Source: Hevea brasiliensis
Taxonomy: Eukaryota > Streptophyta > Magnoliopsida > Malpighiales > Euphorbiaceae
Length of the DNA stretch: 64,000 nucleotides
Direction: 5' to 3'
NCBI RefSeq assembly: GCF_030052815.1
Contig: NC_079496.1
Location: forward strand, 38,837,593 to 38,901,592
In this document: piece by piece, positions 32,518 to 42,660 of the stretch
Layout of the letters: the number at the start of each line of letters is the position of its first letter
Position numbering within the stretch: position 1 is the stretch's first letter
The notes under the pieces: generated by a model
Told to the model about the DNA's origin: nothing
Database searches by the model: none
Seen by the model: only the letters and a program-made list of their open reading frames with translations
Program-made: the position numbers and the translations under genes

Positions 32518-33500
32518 GTATAGCAATCTAAATGAATGCAATGCCATGGTGAAAACCAACTCAAGTTCAAAATATATTTGGCACTTAAGGTTATGTCATG
32601 TTGCAGAAGATAGGATTGCAAAAACTGGAGAAAATGGGGATTCTATCCTCATTGGGCTCTGAGCCTACTCCAATTTATGAATCTTGCCTTCAGGGCAAAA
32701 TGACTAGGTCACCCTTTGTTGGACAGGGGCTAAGAGCTGAAAATATTTTGGAGCTAATACATAGTGTTGTATGTGGTCCATTTAAAGAAATGGCTAGAGG
32801 GGGTTTTTATTATTTTATTACCTTTACTGATGATAAATCAAGGTTTGGGTATTTGTATTTGATGAAATACAAACATGAATCTTTTGAAAAGTTCAAAGAA
32901 TTTAAATCTGAAGTAGAAAATCAAACAGGAAAGAATATTAAAGCTCTTCGATCAGATCGTGGAGGTGAATATTTGAGTACTGAATTTGATGAATACTTGA
33001 GAGAGCATGGCATTGTTTCTCAGCTGACTCCTCCAGGAACGCCACAGCTGAATGGTGTATCTGAAAGGAGAAATCGTACCCTATTAGATATGGTACGTAG
33101 TATGATGAGCTATACTGATATGTCAATCTCCTTTTGGGGATTTGCATTAGAATCAGCTTTATATATTCTGAATAGGATTCCATCAAAATCAGTTTCTTCC
33201 ACACCTTATGAGATATGGCATGGAAGAAAACCAAGTCTTAAGCATGTTAAGATTTGGGGTTGTCCAGCTTATATCAAAAAGCTGAACACTGATAAATTGG
33301 AGACCAGATCAGAAAAAGGTCGATTTGTTGGATATCCAAAAGATAGTTTTGGATATTATTTTTATTTGCCTACTTCACAAAAGGTTGTGATAAGTAGAGA
33401 TGCCACATTTCTTGAACAACAGTTTGTTCAAGAAGGAGGCAAAGGAAGGCAAATAGAGTTAGAATTGGAGAATTCTGACCAACCAACAGATCAGATGGAT
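32518..33500 (+). pseudogene. pol: C1 integrase
   Basis: The pre-integrase zinc region is recognisable (SSSKYIWHLRLCHVAEDRI, ~32562-32620). After a frame change, the catalytic core runs in the frame 32598-33893: first D in FTDDKSRFGYLYL (~32822), second D in SDRGGEYLSTEFDEYL (~32953), E in GVSERRNRTLLDM (~33053), followed by WGFALESALYILNRIPSKS and the conserved PYEIWHGRKPSLKHVKIWGC (about 33205-33262). The triad is intact. The first histidine-to-core spacing is disturbed by an indel. It inserts cDNA in a functional element. Read-through into the RT linker (PTDQMDIDPSSQPIPIDE) follows without stop. Confidence 0.9.
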
Positions 33501-34700
33501 ATAGATCCATCTAGTCAACCTATACCCATTGATGAAACATCTACAGCTGTTCCTCGTAGAACAACCAGGGTATCTCACACACCAGTGAGATATGGTTTTC
33601 TTCATGAAGAAGAACAAGAGTTGTCTACTCATGAAGAAGTAGATCATGGAGATGATCCACTTACCTATGAAGAAGCTATATCAGATATAGACTCTTCAAA
33701 ATGGATTGATGCTATGAAATCCGAGATTGATTCCATGTATAAGAATCAAGTTTGGGATCTTGTTGACCCACCTGAAGGTATTGTACCTATAGGGAACAAA
33801 TGGGTTTTCAAGAAGAAAATTGGTTCTGATGGAAAGGTAGAGACCTATAAGGCAAGGCTAGTAGCGAAGGGTTTCGCCAAAGGCAAGGAATAGACTATGA
33901 GGAGACTTTCTACTTTGTTGCCATGCTTAAATCAATTAGGATTATATTAGCAATAGCTGCATTCTTTGATTATGAGTTTTGGCAGATGGATGTCAAAACA
34001 GCTTTTCTCAATGGATACATTGAAGAAAACATTTTCATGGAACAAGCTAAGGGATTTGAATCCCAAGATGGTTCCAAGGTATGCAAGCTAAAGCGATCCA
34101 TTTATGGGTTGAAACAAGCTTCGAGGAGTTGGAACATCCGTTTTGATGAAGCCATTAAATCTTTTGGTTTTATCAAAAATGAGGATGAGCCATGTGTATA
34201 TAAGAAGGTTAGTGACAGTGCTATCACTTTCCTTGTCTTATATGTGGATGACATACTGTTGATGGGTAATGATACAGGTATGTTGACGACTATAAAGGTA
34301 TGGTTGTCAAATACATTCTCCATGAAAGACTTAGGGGAGGCAACCTATATTCTTGGGATTCGCATCTATAGAGATATAGCGAAAAGAATAATTGGTTTAT
34401 CCCAAAGTCTATACTTGGAAAAGGTGTTAAAGAGGTTTAACATGCTTGATTCCAAGAGAGGATTGTTACCAGTGAGACATGGTATCCACCTTTCTAAAGA
34501 GATGTCTCCAAAGACACCTGAAGAAAGAGATAAGATGGCCAGGATTCCATATGCTTCAGCTATTAGAAGTTTAATGCATGCAATGTTGTGTACTAGGCCG
34601 GTTATCGCATATGCTGTTAGTTTGACTAGCAGGTATCAATCCAATCCAGGTTTGGAACACTGGATAGCTGTCAAGAATATCCTTAAGTACTTGAGAAGAA
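33501..34700 (+). pseudogene. pol: C1 reverse transcriptase
   Basis: RT begins with PLTYEEAISDIDSSKWIDAM (~33657) and NKWVFKKKIGSDGKVETYKA (33798-33857). A single-base change shifts the frame and gives a TAG at 33891-33893. The main body, 33923-34930, has motif A in QMDVKTAFLNGYIEE (~33984), YGLKQASRSW, the catalytic box YVDDILLMGND (~34241), FSMKDLGEATYILGI and the later LTSRYQSNPG-EHW block. The catalytic aspartates are present. With only one frame break before the RT core, this part decayed little. Confidence 0.9.
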
Positions 34701-35060
34701 CTAAGGATTTATTCTTGATTTATGGAGGTGGAGACTTACAATTGGATGGTTATACTGATTCTGATTTCCAATTAGATATCGATGATAGAAAGTCTACCTC
34801 TGGATATGTGTTCATTTGTAATGGAGGTGCAGTCAGTTGGAAGAGTTCCAAACAGAGCACGCATCGCAGATTCCACTATCGAGGTCGAGTATATTCTCGC
34901 ATCGGATCTGCAAAGGAAGTGTTTGGATAAAGAAGTTCGTGATGAACTTACAGTAGTTCCTTCCATTGAGTCGGTTCCATTACATCGTGACAACAATGGA
35001 GCAAGCGATACTCTGCTAAGGAACCAAGGTCTCACCCAAAATCCAAACACATAGAAAGGC
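34701..35060 (+). pseudogene. pol: C1 RNase H, frameshifted at the active site
   Basis: LDGYTDSDFQLDIDDRKSTS and GYVFICNGGAVSWKSSKQST (34742-34860) are the copia RNase H start. A small indel at 34861-34870 then moves the expected STTEAEYIA block into another frame (seen as DSTIEVEYILASD in 34868-34910). The frame 34782-35054 overlaps and carries that block. The part after it (DNNGASDTLLRNQGL, ~34990) has lost bases compared with the family segment containing the last catalytic aspartate. Not functional. Confidence 0.85.
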
Positions 35061-35228
35061 ACTACCACATTATCAGATATATAGTTGGGCAAGGCGATAT
35101 AGCCATGCAGAAAATAACATCAGCTAAAAAATTCAGCTGATCCATTCACTAAGCTTTTGTCACAAGTTCAATTAGACCGACATCTTGAGAAGATAGGTCT
35201 AAGATATTGTAATGAATGGCTCTAGTGC

Positions 35229-35239
35229 TAGTGGGAGAT
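35229..35239 (+). promoter_or_regulatory. Polypurine tract of C1
   Basis: TAGTGGGAGAT directly before the TGTTAG start of the 3' LTR. C2 has the same tract before 48790. Confidence 0.85.
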
Positions 35240-37343
35240 TGTTAGTAGTATGCCCTAGAGCATATCATTTAGTATGTATCTTTTACATATTTTTAATAAT
35301 AAAAGGCATTTCCACTTTTCCGTTTACATAATATATTTATGTGTAATAGAAAAGGTCCATTGATATTTTGTTAGAAATATTATTCTTAAGTTGTTAAGAA
35401 TATGAGTGACAATATTTCTAGCACAAAGTATCATAAATAGGTTCACAATCGAGGATACTTCATAATAAGGACATGACTTATCCAGAAAGATTGTATTCAT
35501 GTTTGTTCCCAAGTTATTTATATGAGATATAAATAAGATGGAATGGTGAGTCTCATGCCATATAACAAACTTGATAGGCACTTATAAATGATAAGTAGGC
35601 CGAACCAGTGACACTTATGACACGCACATGGAGTTTACTCTTGTCAATGTTTTGTCATAAATCATATCAGTGCATATAATCTTTAGACCTGAGATAGCAC
35701 AGTTATCTTGTATATAGGTAGTTTGAGTTTGATCTCGCTTTCATACTTGTACTATGTATGGGTATATGGGCATGTGTTGGCTCTGCTAGTTATATATGGA
35801 GGTAGGTGTTGATCAAGATGGAATCTGTTCCTCTAAGTAAATAGAGTTAAAATCCTATGTTCATTTAATTGTTCTTGATGTTTCAAGTTCTGGCCAGACA
35901 GATATATTTATTCGTAAAAGAGTTTCGATGAGAAAAATCTTTTAATCAAGAACTGGAATTAAAAGAGCACATAATATTCATAGCAAATGGAGTTTGACAT
36001 AAACCATGACTCCAGTTTGAGTTGGGATTTTGTAATAGAGAGATTCTAGTGCATGGTAACATATGATTATAGGTTCATTTAAGGTAAACCTTATTACTAA
36101 TTGGGTGGCCATGGCATGCTATGCTAGGTGTTAACCATGGTCTATGAGGTTCATAAAATGATTTAGAGAAATCATTTATGGTAAGAAAGAGTTCGATGAT
36201 ATTAAGAGTTGATATCATGTCTCATTGCCAATTAGTGATGAGCCTAGTAAGTCACACACATACACAAGTTATCACCTATTTAAATATGATTTAATTAATT
36301 AATTAAAGAGTTTAATTGATTAATTAAATAGATTTGGTTTGCAATTAAATTGCAAAGTCCCTAGCATGACTTGAAACCAAATCTAGATTATTGGATGTGT
36401 AGTATAAATTAAATTTATATTTAAAGTGTTTAAATATGAATTTAATTGATGAGAAATTAATTAATAGAGATTAATTAATTAATTTATATTTGATATAAAT
36501 TAATTAGAAGAAGAAAATAATTATTTTGGGTTAAGAACTCAAAATTAAGACACAGGGGCATTTTGGTCATTTCACAGTGTGACACGTGGCACCATGAGAT
36601 GGTGACACATGGCATAACACATAAGCTTGCCAAATGTTTTTTTTAATCATGTAAGATGATTAAAATCAAGATTAAATATAGGTTTGACACTTGGCACAAT
36701 GTGATTGGGTCACTTAAACCTAGAGCTAATCAAAAGGTGACATGTGGCTAGGGTTTAATGTGTTAACCTAACTATTTAAGTGTGGTTATGAAAAGAAAAC
36801 ATAACCAGCAGCCTCTCCTCTCAATTGTCACGCCACTTTGAGCCTCTCCAGCTATTTCTCTTTATCTCTCATCAATTCAAAGAGATTAGCCATCAATCTC
36901 TTGAATTAAAAATGCTAGAAATTGTTTCTAGTGTCCTGTTTACATCTCTAATCTCTTAAAAGGAAGAACTTGAATTTCTAATTAATAGAAAAGGCTTTAG
37001 AAGCTGTTCAAGGGCTGCCATAGGTGTTCTTGGTGTGGACAAGCTAGAGGGACAACATCTGGTGTCCTGAAGACGAATCTCAAAGGCGCAGACACGCTGC
37101 AGCACATCAAGAGGTTAGTGTAATCGTTCTTGATTTAATCTAGGGTTCTAAAATTAATCTGATTAATTTTAAAATCTTAAATGGCAAATATAGATCCAAA
37201 AACATATTAAAAGAGTTTTAATATGTTGTTTATCATTGAAATCAAATAGATAAAAATAAATCTTGCATGGTGCATGTGACCCTAGGTGAAAATTTTTGAA
37301 TTCAATGGTATAATCTTGTGTTTTTCACGCTTCCGTTCCTACA
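35240..37343 (+). repeat. C1 3' LTR (2104 bp)
   Basis: Complete copy, TGTTAGTAG to TTCCTACA, without the LINE. It ends at the GAAAG target duplication. The promoter is probably near 36773 (TATTTAAG, where the C2 LTR has TATAAAAG). No coding content. Confidence 0.94.
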
Positions 37344-38029
37344 GAAAGGAATCACCAAGTCAAAACCACAAAAGGGAAATTTGGACAAAACCAGGAAAAT
37401 AGCTCTATTGCTAAACTTTACATCCATTTCATGTGTTGTGATGATAAAAATTTTTCATTTAACAAAAATTTGGAAAATTAGAAAATTACACGGGTTGTGT
37501 ACTGGTTTTACATGCCCCGTGTAACTTTCTGGAAGTTCATAAATTTCTTACATTTTTAACTCTGAGGGAGATAGAAAGTTACACGGGTCCACAGCCCAAT
37601 TTACATGGACCGTGTAATGTCTCTAGCAGAATAACTTAAAGCCAGGGAGTTACACGGACCTCTTTGTATTTGACACGGGCCGTGTAACATATCCAGTAAA
37701 GCAACTCGGGAGATAGAAAGTTACATGGGTCCTAGAGCTCATTTACATGGGCCGTGTACTATGATAAAATTTGAAATTTTCAGGTAAAAATTTACACGGC
37801 CCTACATGTCGGGACCCGTGTAATGATACACGACCCATGTATCATGTTGCATATGCAACTGCTGGGACACGAAATGAAGAGTCCTAACAGCTCTTTAAAT
37901 GCACCCCTAGCATTAAAACCATTCATAAAGGCAAAACCCTTCATCCCTACCCCTCCTAGCCTATAAAAACCCCTTAAATCTCATCTCCCTTCACCAAACC
38001 CTACACTTATCCTTCCCAAAAACTCATCA
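37344..38029 (+). other. Athila spacer before the third ORF, with ACACGG/CCGTGT repeats
   Basis: No ORF is supported. From 37488 to 37850 the motif TTACACGG and its reverse complement CCGTGTAA recur at least ten times, including the exact palindrome ACACGGGCCGTGT at 37673-37685. A CCTACATGTCGGGA block at 37801 recurs in the 3' LTR (41468). A TATA-like box lies at 37962. Confidence 0.8.
37962..37969 (+). promoter_or_regulatory. Candidate internal promoter (TATA box) before the Athila third ORF
   Basis: TATAAAAA, 68 nt before the ATG at 38030, followed by a pyrimidine-rich stretch (CTCATCTCCCTTCACC). It lies 161 bp after a CCTACATGTCGGGA block. In the LTR the same block lies 147 bp before TATAAATA. 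Confidence 0.5.
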
Positions 38030-39235
38030 ATGGCTCCTGCAAAGTGATCTGCGAGAAGAATCGGCTCTTCCTCAAGGCAAAGAGGAGAATCCTCATCTTC
38101 TCCACCTCAGCCTCCACCCCAACGTCTAAGAACAAGGGTAGCCTCTCCCCAACCATCTTAACTAGCCCATCCTCCACCACAACCCCAACCATAAGCCGTT
38201 CCATAACCCAAAATCTCTATTCCTTGGGGATTCCATGATGATGCCCATAAGGCAATGTGCACCAGGCTTCACACCCAGAAAATAAGCTCCACCAATATGG
38301 ATTTTCCGTTGCTGGACCAAATCAGGTTGCAGAATGAAATCAATGGGCTACTCGATAGCATCGGGTGGACAAGGTTTGCCCAACTCCAATTTTCAGCATA
38401 CAAGGACACCACACTGGAGTTTTTGGGCAGTTTCAAGGCCACCTTATGGCCTACTGATAAGAAGGATAAGGGCAGGATTGAATTTCGCCTCCTCGGTGTC
38501 GACCGGGTGATGAAAAAAAATGAGTTCAATGCCATCTTCAGCTTTGACAGTGCCGGCCACCAGGAGATCCCTAGGAACCGCATGCTCTACAACAACATCA
38601 ACTTCTGGAGTTCCATTGCCCCAAACACAGAGCCATATAGCTCCAGCAAGTCAAAATCCACGGGCATCACAAGTTCAGTCCTGCGCTATATGCATCGGTT
38701 CACCGCCCACACCATAATGGGCCATGGCGATAGCCTTGGCGTTGTAAATGCTAACGAGCTATTCTTCTTGTGGTGTATGGTCACCGAACAGTGCTGCAAC
38801 ACTAGCTTCTTTTTGTGCAACTATCTTCGATGCCTCTGTCATCAGTCTACCAGGCACATCGTGCTTGGTGGCCTTGTCACAACCATTGCCATCCACTTTA
38901 GCTTCATTCCAGAACATCACAGGCTGTGCTCTGTCATTGGAACGTCAAGAATAGATCAAACTATCTGCATATCCATGGGGATATGTAAGAAGGTGGGCAA
39001 CACATGCTATCTGCTGGATGCCGAAGGAAATGCCACCCCTCAGAGAGATAAAGCACGAGAAGGACCTAGCGAGACTTTGCAGCCTCAAGAAGAAGGCCAA
39101 GAGTGGATGTTCCAAAAATCCCCCATTCGAGTGCCTCCATACACACCACCACCAATAGATCCAATCCTCGCATACATACGGTGCATGGAGACCACAATAT
39201 ACAGCAGAATGCGAGCAATCGAGGACAGCCTCTAA
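38030..39235 (+). pseudogene. Athila-type third ORF (ATHILA ORF-1-like, env position)
   Basis: The ATG at 38030 (MAPAK) is in frame with the long stretch 38255-39235. Four stops in the first 75 codons (the first TGA at 38045) make it a pseudogene. The N-terminus is serine/proline/arginine-rich and low-complexity. Recognisable blocks are FAQLQFSAYKDTTLEFLGSF (38378-38437), RIEFRLLGVDRVMKKNEF (~38473), YMHRFTAHTIMGHGDSLGVV then NANELFFLWCMV (38690-38780), and a C-terminal PYTPPPIDPILAYIRCMETT-like tail. This matches the plant-specific ATHILA ORF-1 family, found between pol and 3' LTR. The position corresponds to retroviral env, but the protein shows no clear signal peptide or transmembrane segment, and its function is unknown. 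Confidence 0.85.
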
Positions 39236-39500
39236 GAAGCCCACTACAAATTGGACATGCTAATGGAGAAGCTAGATGATTAGGAGGAGGAGCCAGCATC
39301 GCCATCATCACCATCAGAGACCTTTTAGAGCTAGGACTATAGGATAGGATCTTTATTGTAATATCTTATATGCCTTAGTCCTAAATTGCAATCATAGGTC
39401 TCTTTTATATGCTTAATGTCCAAACTTTTCAATACCTAATAAATAATATGCTTCCTTATAATCTTTAGACATTTTCTCTAATTTTGCATATTATTTTAAC

Positions 39501-39547
39501 ATTGAGGACAACGTCTGGTTTGATTTTTTTTTTGGGGGGGGGGGGGA
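39501..39547 (+). promoter_or_regulatory. Internal polypurine-tract-like site
   Basis: ATTGAGGACAACGTCTGGTT is followed by a T run and a run of about 14 G. The genuine tract (40921-40955) has the same layout: TTGAGGACTAGC, then GAGTTTGGGGG. It could prime a second plus-strand start. The G-run length may be a sequencing artefact. Confidence 0.5.
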
Positions 39548-39637
39548 TACAAGTGCATTGCATATCATTACATTTGCAGATCATTACATGCACTTCATTA
39601 CATTGTTTAAATTCAGCTACATTATTCTTGTGTATCA

Positions 39638-39690
39638 AAATTTTTGAAAATTTTTGGAAAAATTTTTGAAAATTTTTGGAAAAATTTTGG
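39638..39690 (+). repeat. Short AT-rich tandem repeat
   Basis: About four units of AAATTTTTGGAAAA/AAATTTTTGAAA in the Athila 3' region. Confidence 0.7.
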
Positions 39691-40940
39691 ACTTTAAATT
39701 GTGAAACTTAGCACTATAACCAAATTCTAGTAAACTAATAATTGGACTCCACGGGATAGAGGAATGAACATATCTAGATAGGCAAAAAGGGATCTTAACA
39801 TGTTGTTTGTGAAGAAACTAATCTCTTTAATGGAACTAGACTAGTTAAACCTCTTCATAACTATTAATTTATCACATTGAACTTGTAAAATTAGGAGAAC
39901 AATTTTTGAAATACAAGCAAACCTACAAAAAAAAAAATTTGCCTCACTAGCTCTAGAACATATCTCTTGGACCAATCAAGGCGAAATCCTTGCATATGCC
40001 TATGAAGAAATGATTAAGGAATTCTTCGATATAGCCTTACTAAGCCTTAGCCACCCCTAATTAAAATGTATATCCCTTGTTGCCAACTTGAAGCCTATGT
40101 TTATCCCTTAAAATTTATTGCTTACCCATGTTATTTACCTAGTACCTACCATAAACACCTACCATACCCTTTTGAGGAAGCAAAATGCATAAGGAAAATG
40201 AAGAGAGGATGTAGAACTTAAGAAAGAGTGCAAGTGTGCAATCGAATTTAAAGAAAAATTTGCCTTTCCAACCCAGCAAAAGTAATGAGTTTGGGGAAGA
40301 GGACAAAAGGGACATAAAAGAAAAAAGAAAAGAAAAGAGAAGAAGTCCCAAAATAAGCATCATTGAAGCATGCTTGGCACTATAAAAAGGCAAAAGCCCT
40401 TCCTCTTAATACAAAATCAGTAGAATAAACTTAGTATACTTGATATTTTATGCATACATGCTATCCTCATATTTGCATTCCCTAAAAACCTTTCATTAGC
40501 AACCAAGTCATTATCCCCTTAGCCCCATTACAACCCTTTTTAAAGACCTTTTGATCTTTTGAAAAGTGCATGCTATATTAGTAGAGATAAAAAATTGAGA
40601 TATGCCTATGGAGTTGGAATTGAATTACTACATCACAATTACTCACAAAAGAGGCAAATTCAGGGGAGTTAGTGTTTCTTAAATCTATCCCAATAAAACA
40701 GGTTATTTGTGACTTATTAATGGCCTTACAAAGAGGAATAATTAGTTGAAGCATCATGAAAGGAGGTGAAGTTCTAAACAGGCAGCTATTAGAACCCTTA
40801 TTCCATGAAAGAGGAAAATTGGAATGAAGGTTGGAGGAGGTCAATTCTATGCTTATTAAATTATTGGTTATATTCTTAAGTATCCCCTGAAATGTGTTTT
40901 AAAACAGAGTTTTGCTTTGTTTGAGGACTAGCAAAAGTTT

Positions 40941-40955
40941 GAGTTTGGGGGTATT
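40941..40955 (+). promoter_or_regulatory. Polypurine tract of the Athila-type element
   Basis: GAGTTTGGGGGTATT immediately before TGATACACTTAAATTG, the start of the 3' LTR. Confidence 0.85.
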
Positions 40956-41204
40956 TGATACACTTAAATTGTATAGATATTTTTAAGCACATTTGTATAC
41001 TATCTCATAGCATTTAGGCATGTATTTTCATGCATAGTAGTTGATTTCATTAGTTTTTGTAATTTCTACTATCAAGCCCTTAATTCCATGTTTTCTGCAT
41101 CATTTTAGGTATTTAGGTAAAGCCCCACAGTATAAGAGTGCAAAAGGAAGCATGAAGAGGTCAAGAGACTGAGTATTGCTGCTGATACAAAGTAGACGGG
41201 TTGT

Positions 41205-41520
41205 GTAAGCGAAGCCCTAGACCCATGTAACTTTCTGCCAGAAGAAAGACAGATAGCCAATGTAGAAACAAAAGTACACGGGTCGTGTAATTAGACCCGT
41301 GTAATCTGCAGGAACCCGTGTAAGTCTCTACCGGCACAAGCTTGAAGAACCTTATGGGAACAATACTACACGGCCCGTGTAACTAGACCCATGTAGTTGG
41401 CATAGACCCGTGTAACTCTCTGTGCCAATGCAAGACTCCACAATTCCACTCTAGCAAGTTACACCACCCTACATGTCGGGATCATATAGTGACACACGGG
41501 CCATGTACTATGCGGTAACC
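41205..41520 (+). repeat. ACACGG/CCGTGT repeat block in the Athila LTR
   Basis: At least nine copies of ACACGG or CCGTGT/CCATGT variants, including TACACGGCCCGTGTAA (41367-41382) and the CCTACATGTCGGGA block at 41468. Homologous to the block at 37488-37850 before the third ORF. Confidence 0.8.
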
Positions 41521-41614
41521 AGTTTTATAACTCAAAATTTCGCTCTTGTTTTCTAATTTAAATGAGACTTTAAAGCCTTTTGGATTCAAAATGACCTAAT
41601 CCTAGAGCAACCAT

Positions 41615-41622
41615 TATAAATA
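41615..41622 (+). promoter_or_regulatory. TATA box of the Athila LTR
   Basis: TATAAATA followed by AGAAGAG and, 30-40 nt on, a CTCTCTCTCTTTT stretch suited to a start site. The position about 660 bp into the LTR is plausible for U3. Confidence 0.65.
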
Positions 41623-42660
41623 GAAGAGAAAACATCAAAAAATGGGGCTCTCTCTCTTTTACCTTTGGACAGCACTTTTAGGAGTTTTAGAGAAACTCAT
41701 ATTCTGCTCTCTCTCCAGCCGTCTTGAGGAGAAGAATATCAATATCAAGGGGAGTTCTCCAGCGAAAGTCCCATAAGATCAAAGCTGCAAACTCTCTTCG
41801 GTTCCTTCATTCCATCTCCTTAAATGGATTTTTATTGTTTTATTTCTTTTATATGATTTATTTTTATTGTCTTTACCTTTTTATCATGATGTTTGCTGAA
41901 CTCATGAGTGAGTAGTTTTTATATTCTAGAATTGGGAGAGTAATGCTTGTAATCATTGTTATGGATAAACATTAAATTTTATTTATTGGATTTGAGATTT
42001 GTTCCTTGATTTAATTTCTTGTGATCATAATGCATGCTATGTGCTGGTACCCACTTAGTATTGATTGTAGATATTAATTGAAGGACTGAAAGGTAAAGAT
42101 TAATATTAGAAGATCAAGATCTTGAACCTAGGAATTCTGACCTAGACATAGGCTGATGCCTTTTTGAAACTTCAAAATTAGTCAAAGACCTTAAGGGATT
42201 TTAATTAATCTGATCGTTACGAAAGTCGGGTTTAAGTTAATTAGAATAAACCCTAGGTACCTTGAGAGAGGACTTAGGATACCTTAGGACTGATTTCCAT
42301 GAAGGTAAATAATTCTCAAAACTAGTAAATAAATAAGATAACATCCATAGCAAGATTCAGGTGTGAAATCTTAATTTTGGAATTGTTCCAAAATAGATTA
42401 CTTCATTTTAAGTTTACCATTCTAGTGTTTAAGGTTAACAAATTTCATTCCCTAAGTATTCGATAGCCTAGATAGTCAAAATTACTATGTAGATTAGTAC
42501 TTGCTAAACAAATTCCTCATGGGAACGATACTTTACTCATCACTTTATTACTTGTTAGCGATCCGTGCACTTGCGGGGTTGTAAAACCAGCGAAATAGTT
42601 ATATGCATGATGGTCTTTATTATTTGGATAATAATGATAGACACAAATTGAATGCAAGTG

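Larger units (their letters stand above)
25331..37343 (+). mobile_element. C1: Ty1/copia element, complete outline, target duplication GAAAG
   Basis: Two LTRs starting TGTTAGTAGTATGCCC and ending TTCCGTTCCTACA frame the element. GAAAG flanks it on both sides (25326-25330, 37344-37348). Inside are a tRNA-Met type primer site, long leader, gag, integrase, RT, RNase H and polypurine tract, i.e. the copia order INT before RT. The 5' LTR is enlarged by a LINE. Its two LTRs are almost identical (for example 258 bp starting at 25415 and 35324 encode the same antisense frame without change), so it inserted recently. It sits in the non-coding stretch after Athila pol. Confidence 0.95.
39236..40940 (+). 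other. Non-coding 3' region of the Athila-type element
   Basis: I find no supported gene. Contents: a stop-rich tail of the third ORF, an AATAAATAAT polyadenylation-like site near 39438, a T-run/G-run tract (39519-39547) after ATTGAGGACAA, a short AATTTTTGGAAAA-type tandem repeat (39638-39690), and AT-rich DNA. Confidence 0.7.
12172..42597 (+). mobile_element. Athila-type Ty3/gypsy element, split by nested insertions
   Basis: Pieces in order: 5' LTR end 12172-12311, tRNA-Asp type primer site, gag, protease (to 14170), [solo LTR], pol 17657-19507, [solo LTR], integrase 23788-25080, [C1 25331-37343], spacer, third ORF 38030-39235, polypurine tract, 3' LTR 40956-42597. Removing the three insertions with their target duplications restores collinear coding order. 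The primer site, the GGGAGGCAACCC stem-loop after pol and the third ORF are typical of the Athila branch. The left part of the 5' LTR is beyond G1, upstream of the window. Confidence 0.9.
40956..42597 (+). repeat. Athila-type 3' LTR (1642 bp)
   Basis: Starts TGATACAC after the polypurine tract. The last 140 bp match the 5' LTR end at 12172-12311, with GCGAAATA in place of GCGAAACA at the very end. Contains the ACACGG/CCGTGT repeat block (41205-41520) and a clear TATA box (41615) followed by a CT-rich stretch. C2 sequence follows at 42598. Confidence 0.9.

Noticed and set aside
32234..32621. Three overlapping antisense frames with repeated WKHF / ETLS patterns
   Set aside because: They are produced by the 23-bp tandem array read in three frames.
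38044..38238. Separate small gene before the third ORF
   Set aside because: It is a different frame over the serine/proline-rich N-terminus of the third ORF, whose own frame starts at 38030.
39534..39547. Long G run as a G-quadruplex or a regulatory element
   Set aside because: A single homopolymer, easily an error in sequencing. Reported only as part of a polypurine-like site.
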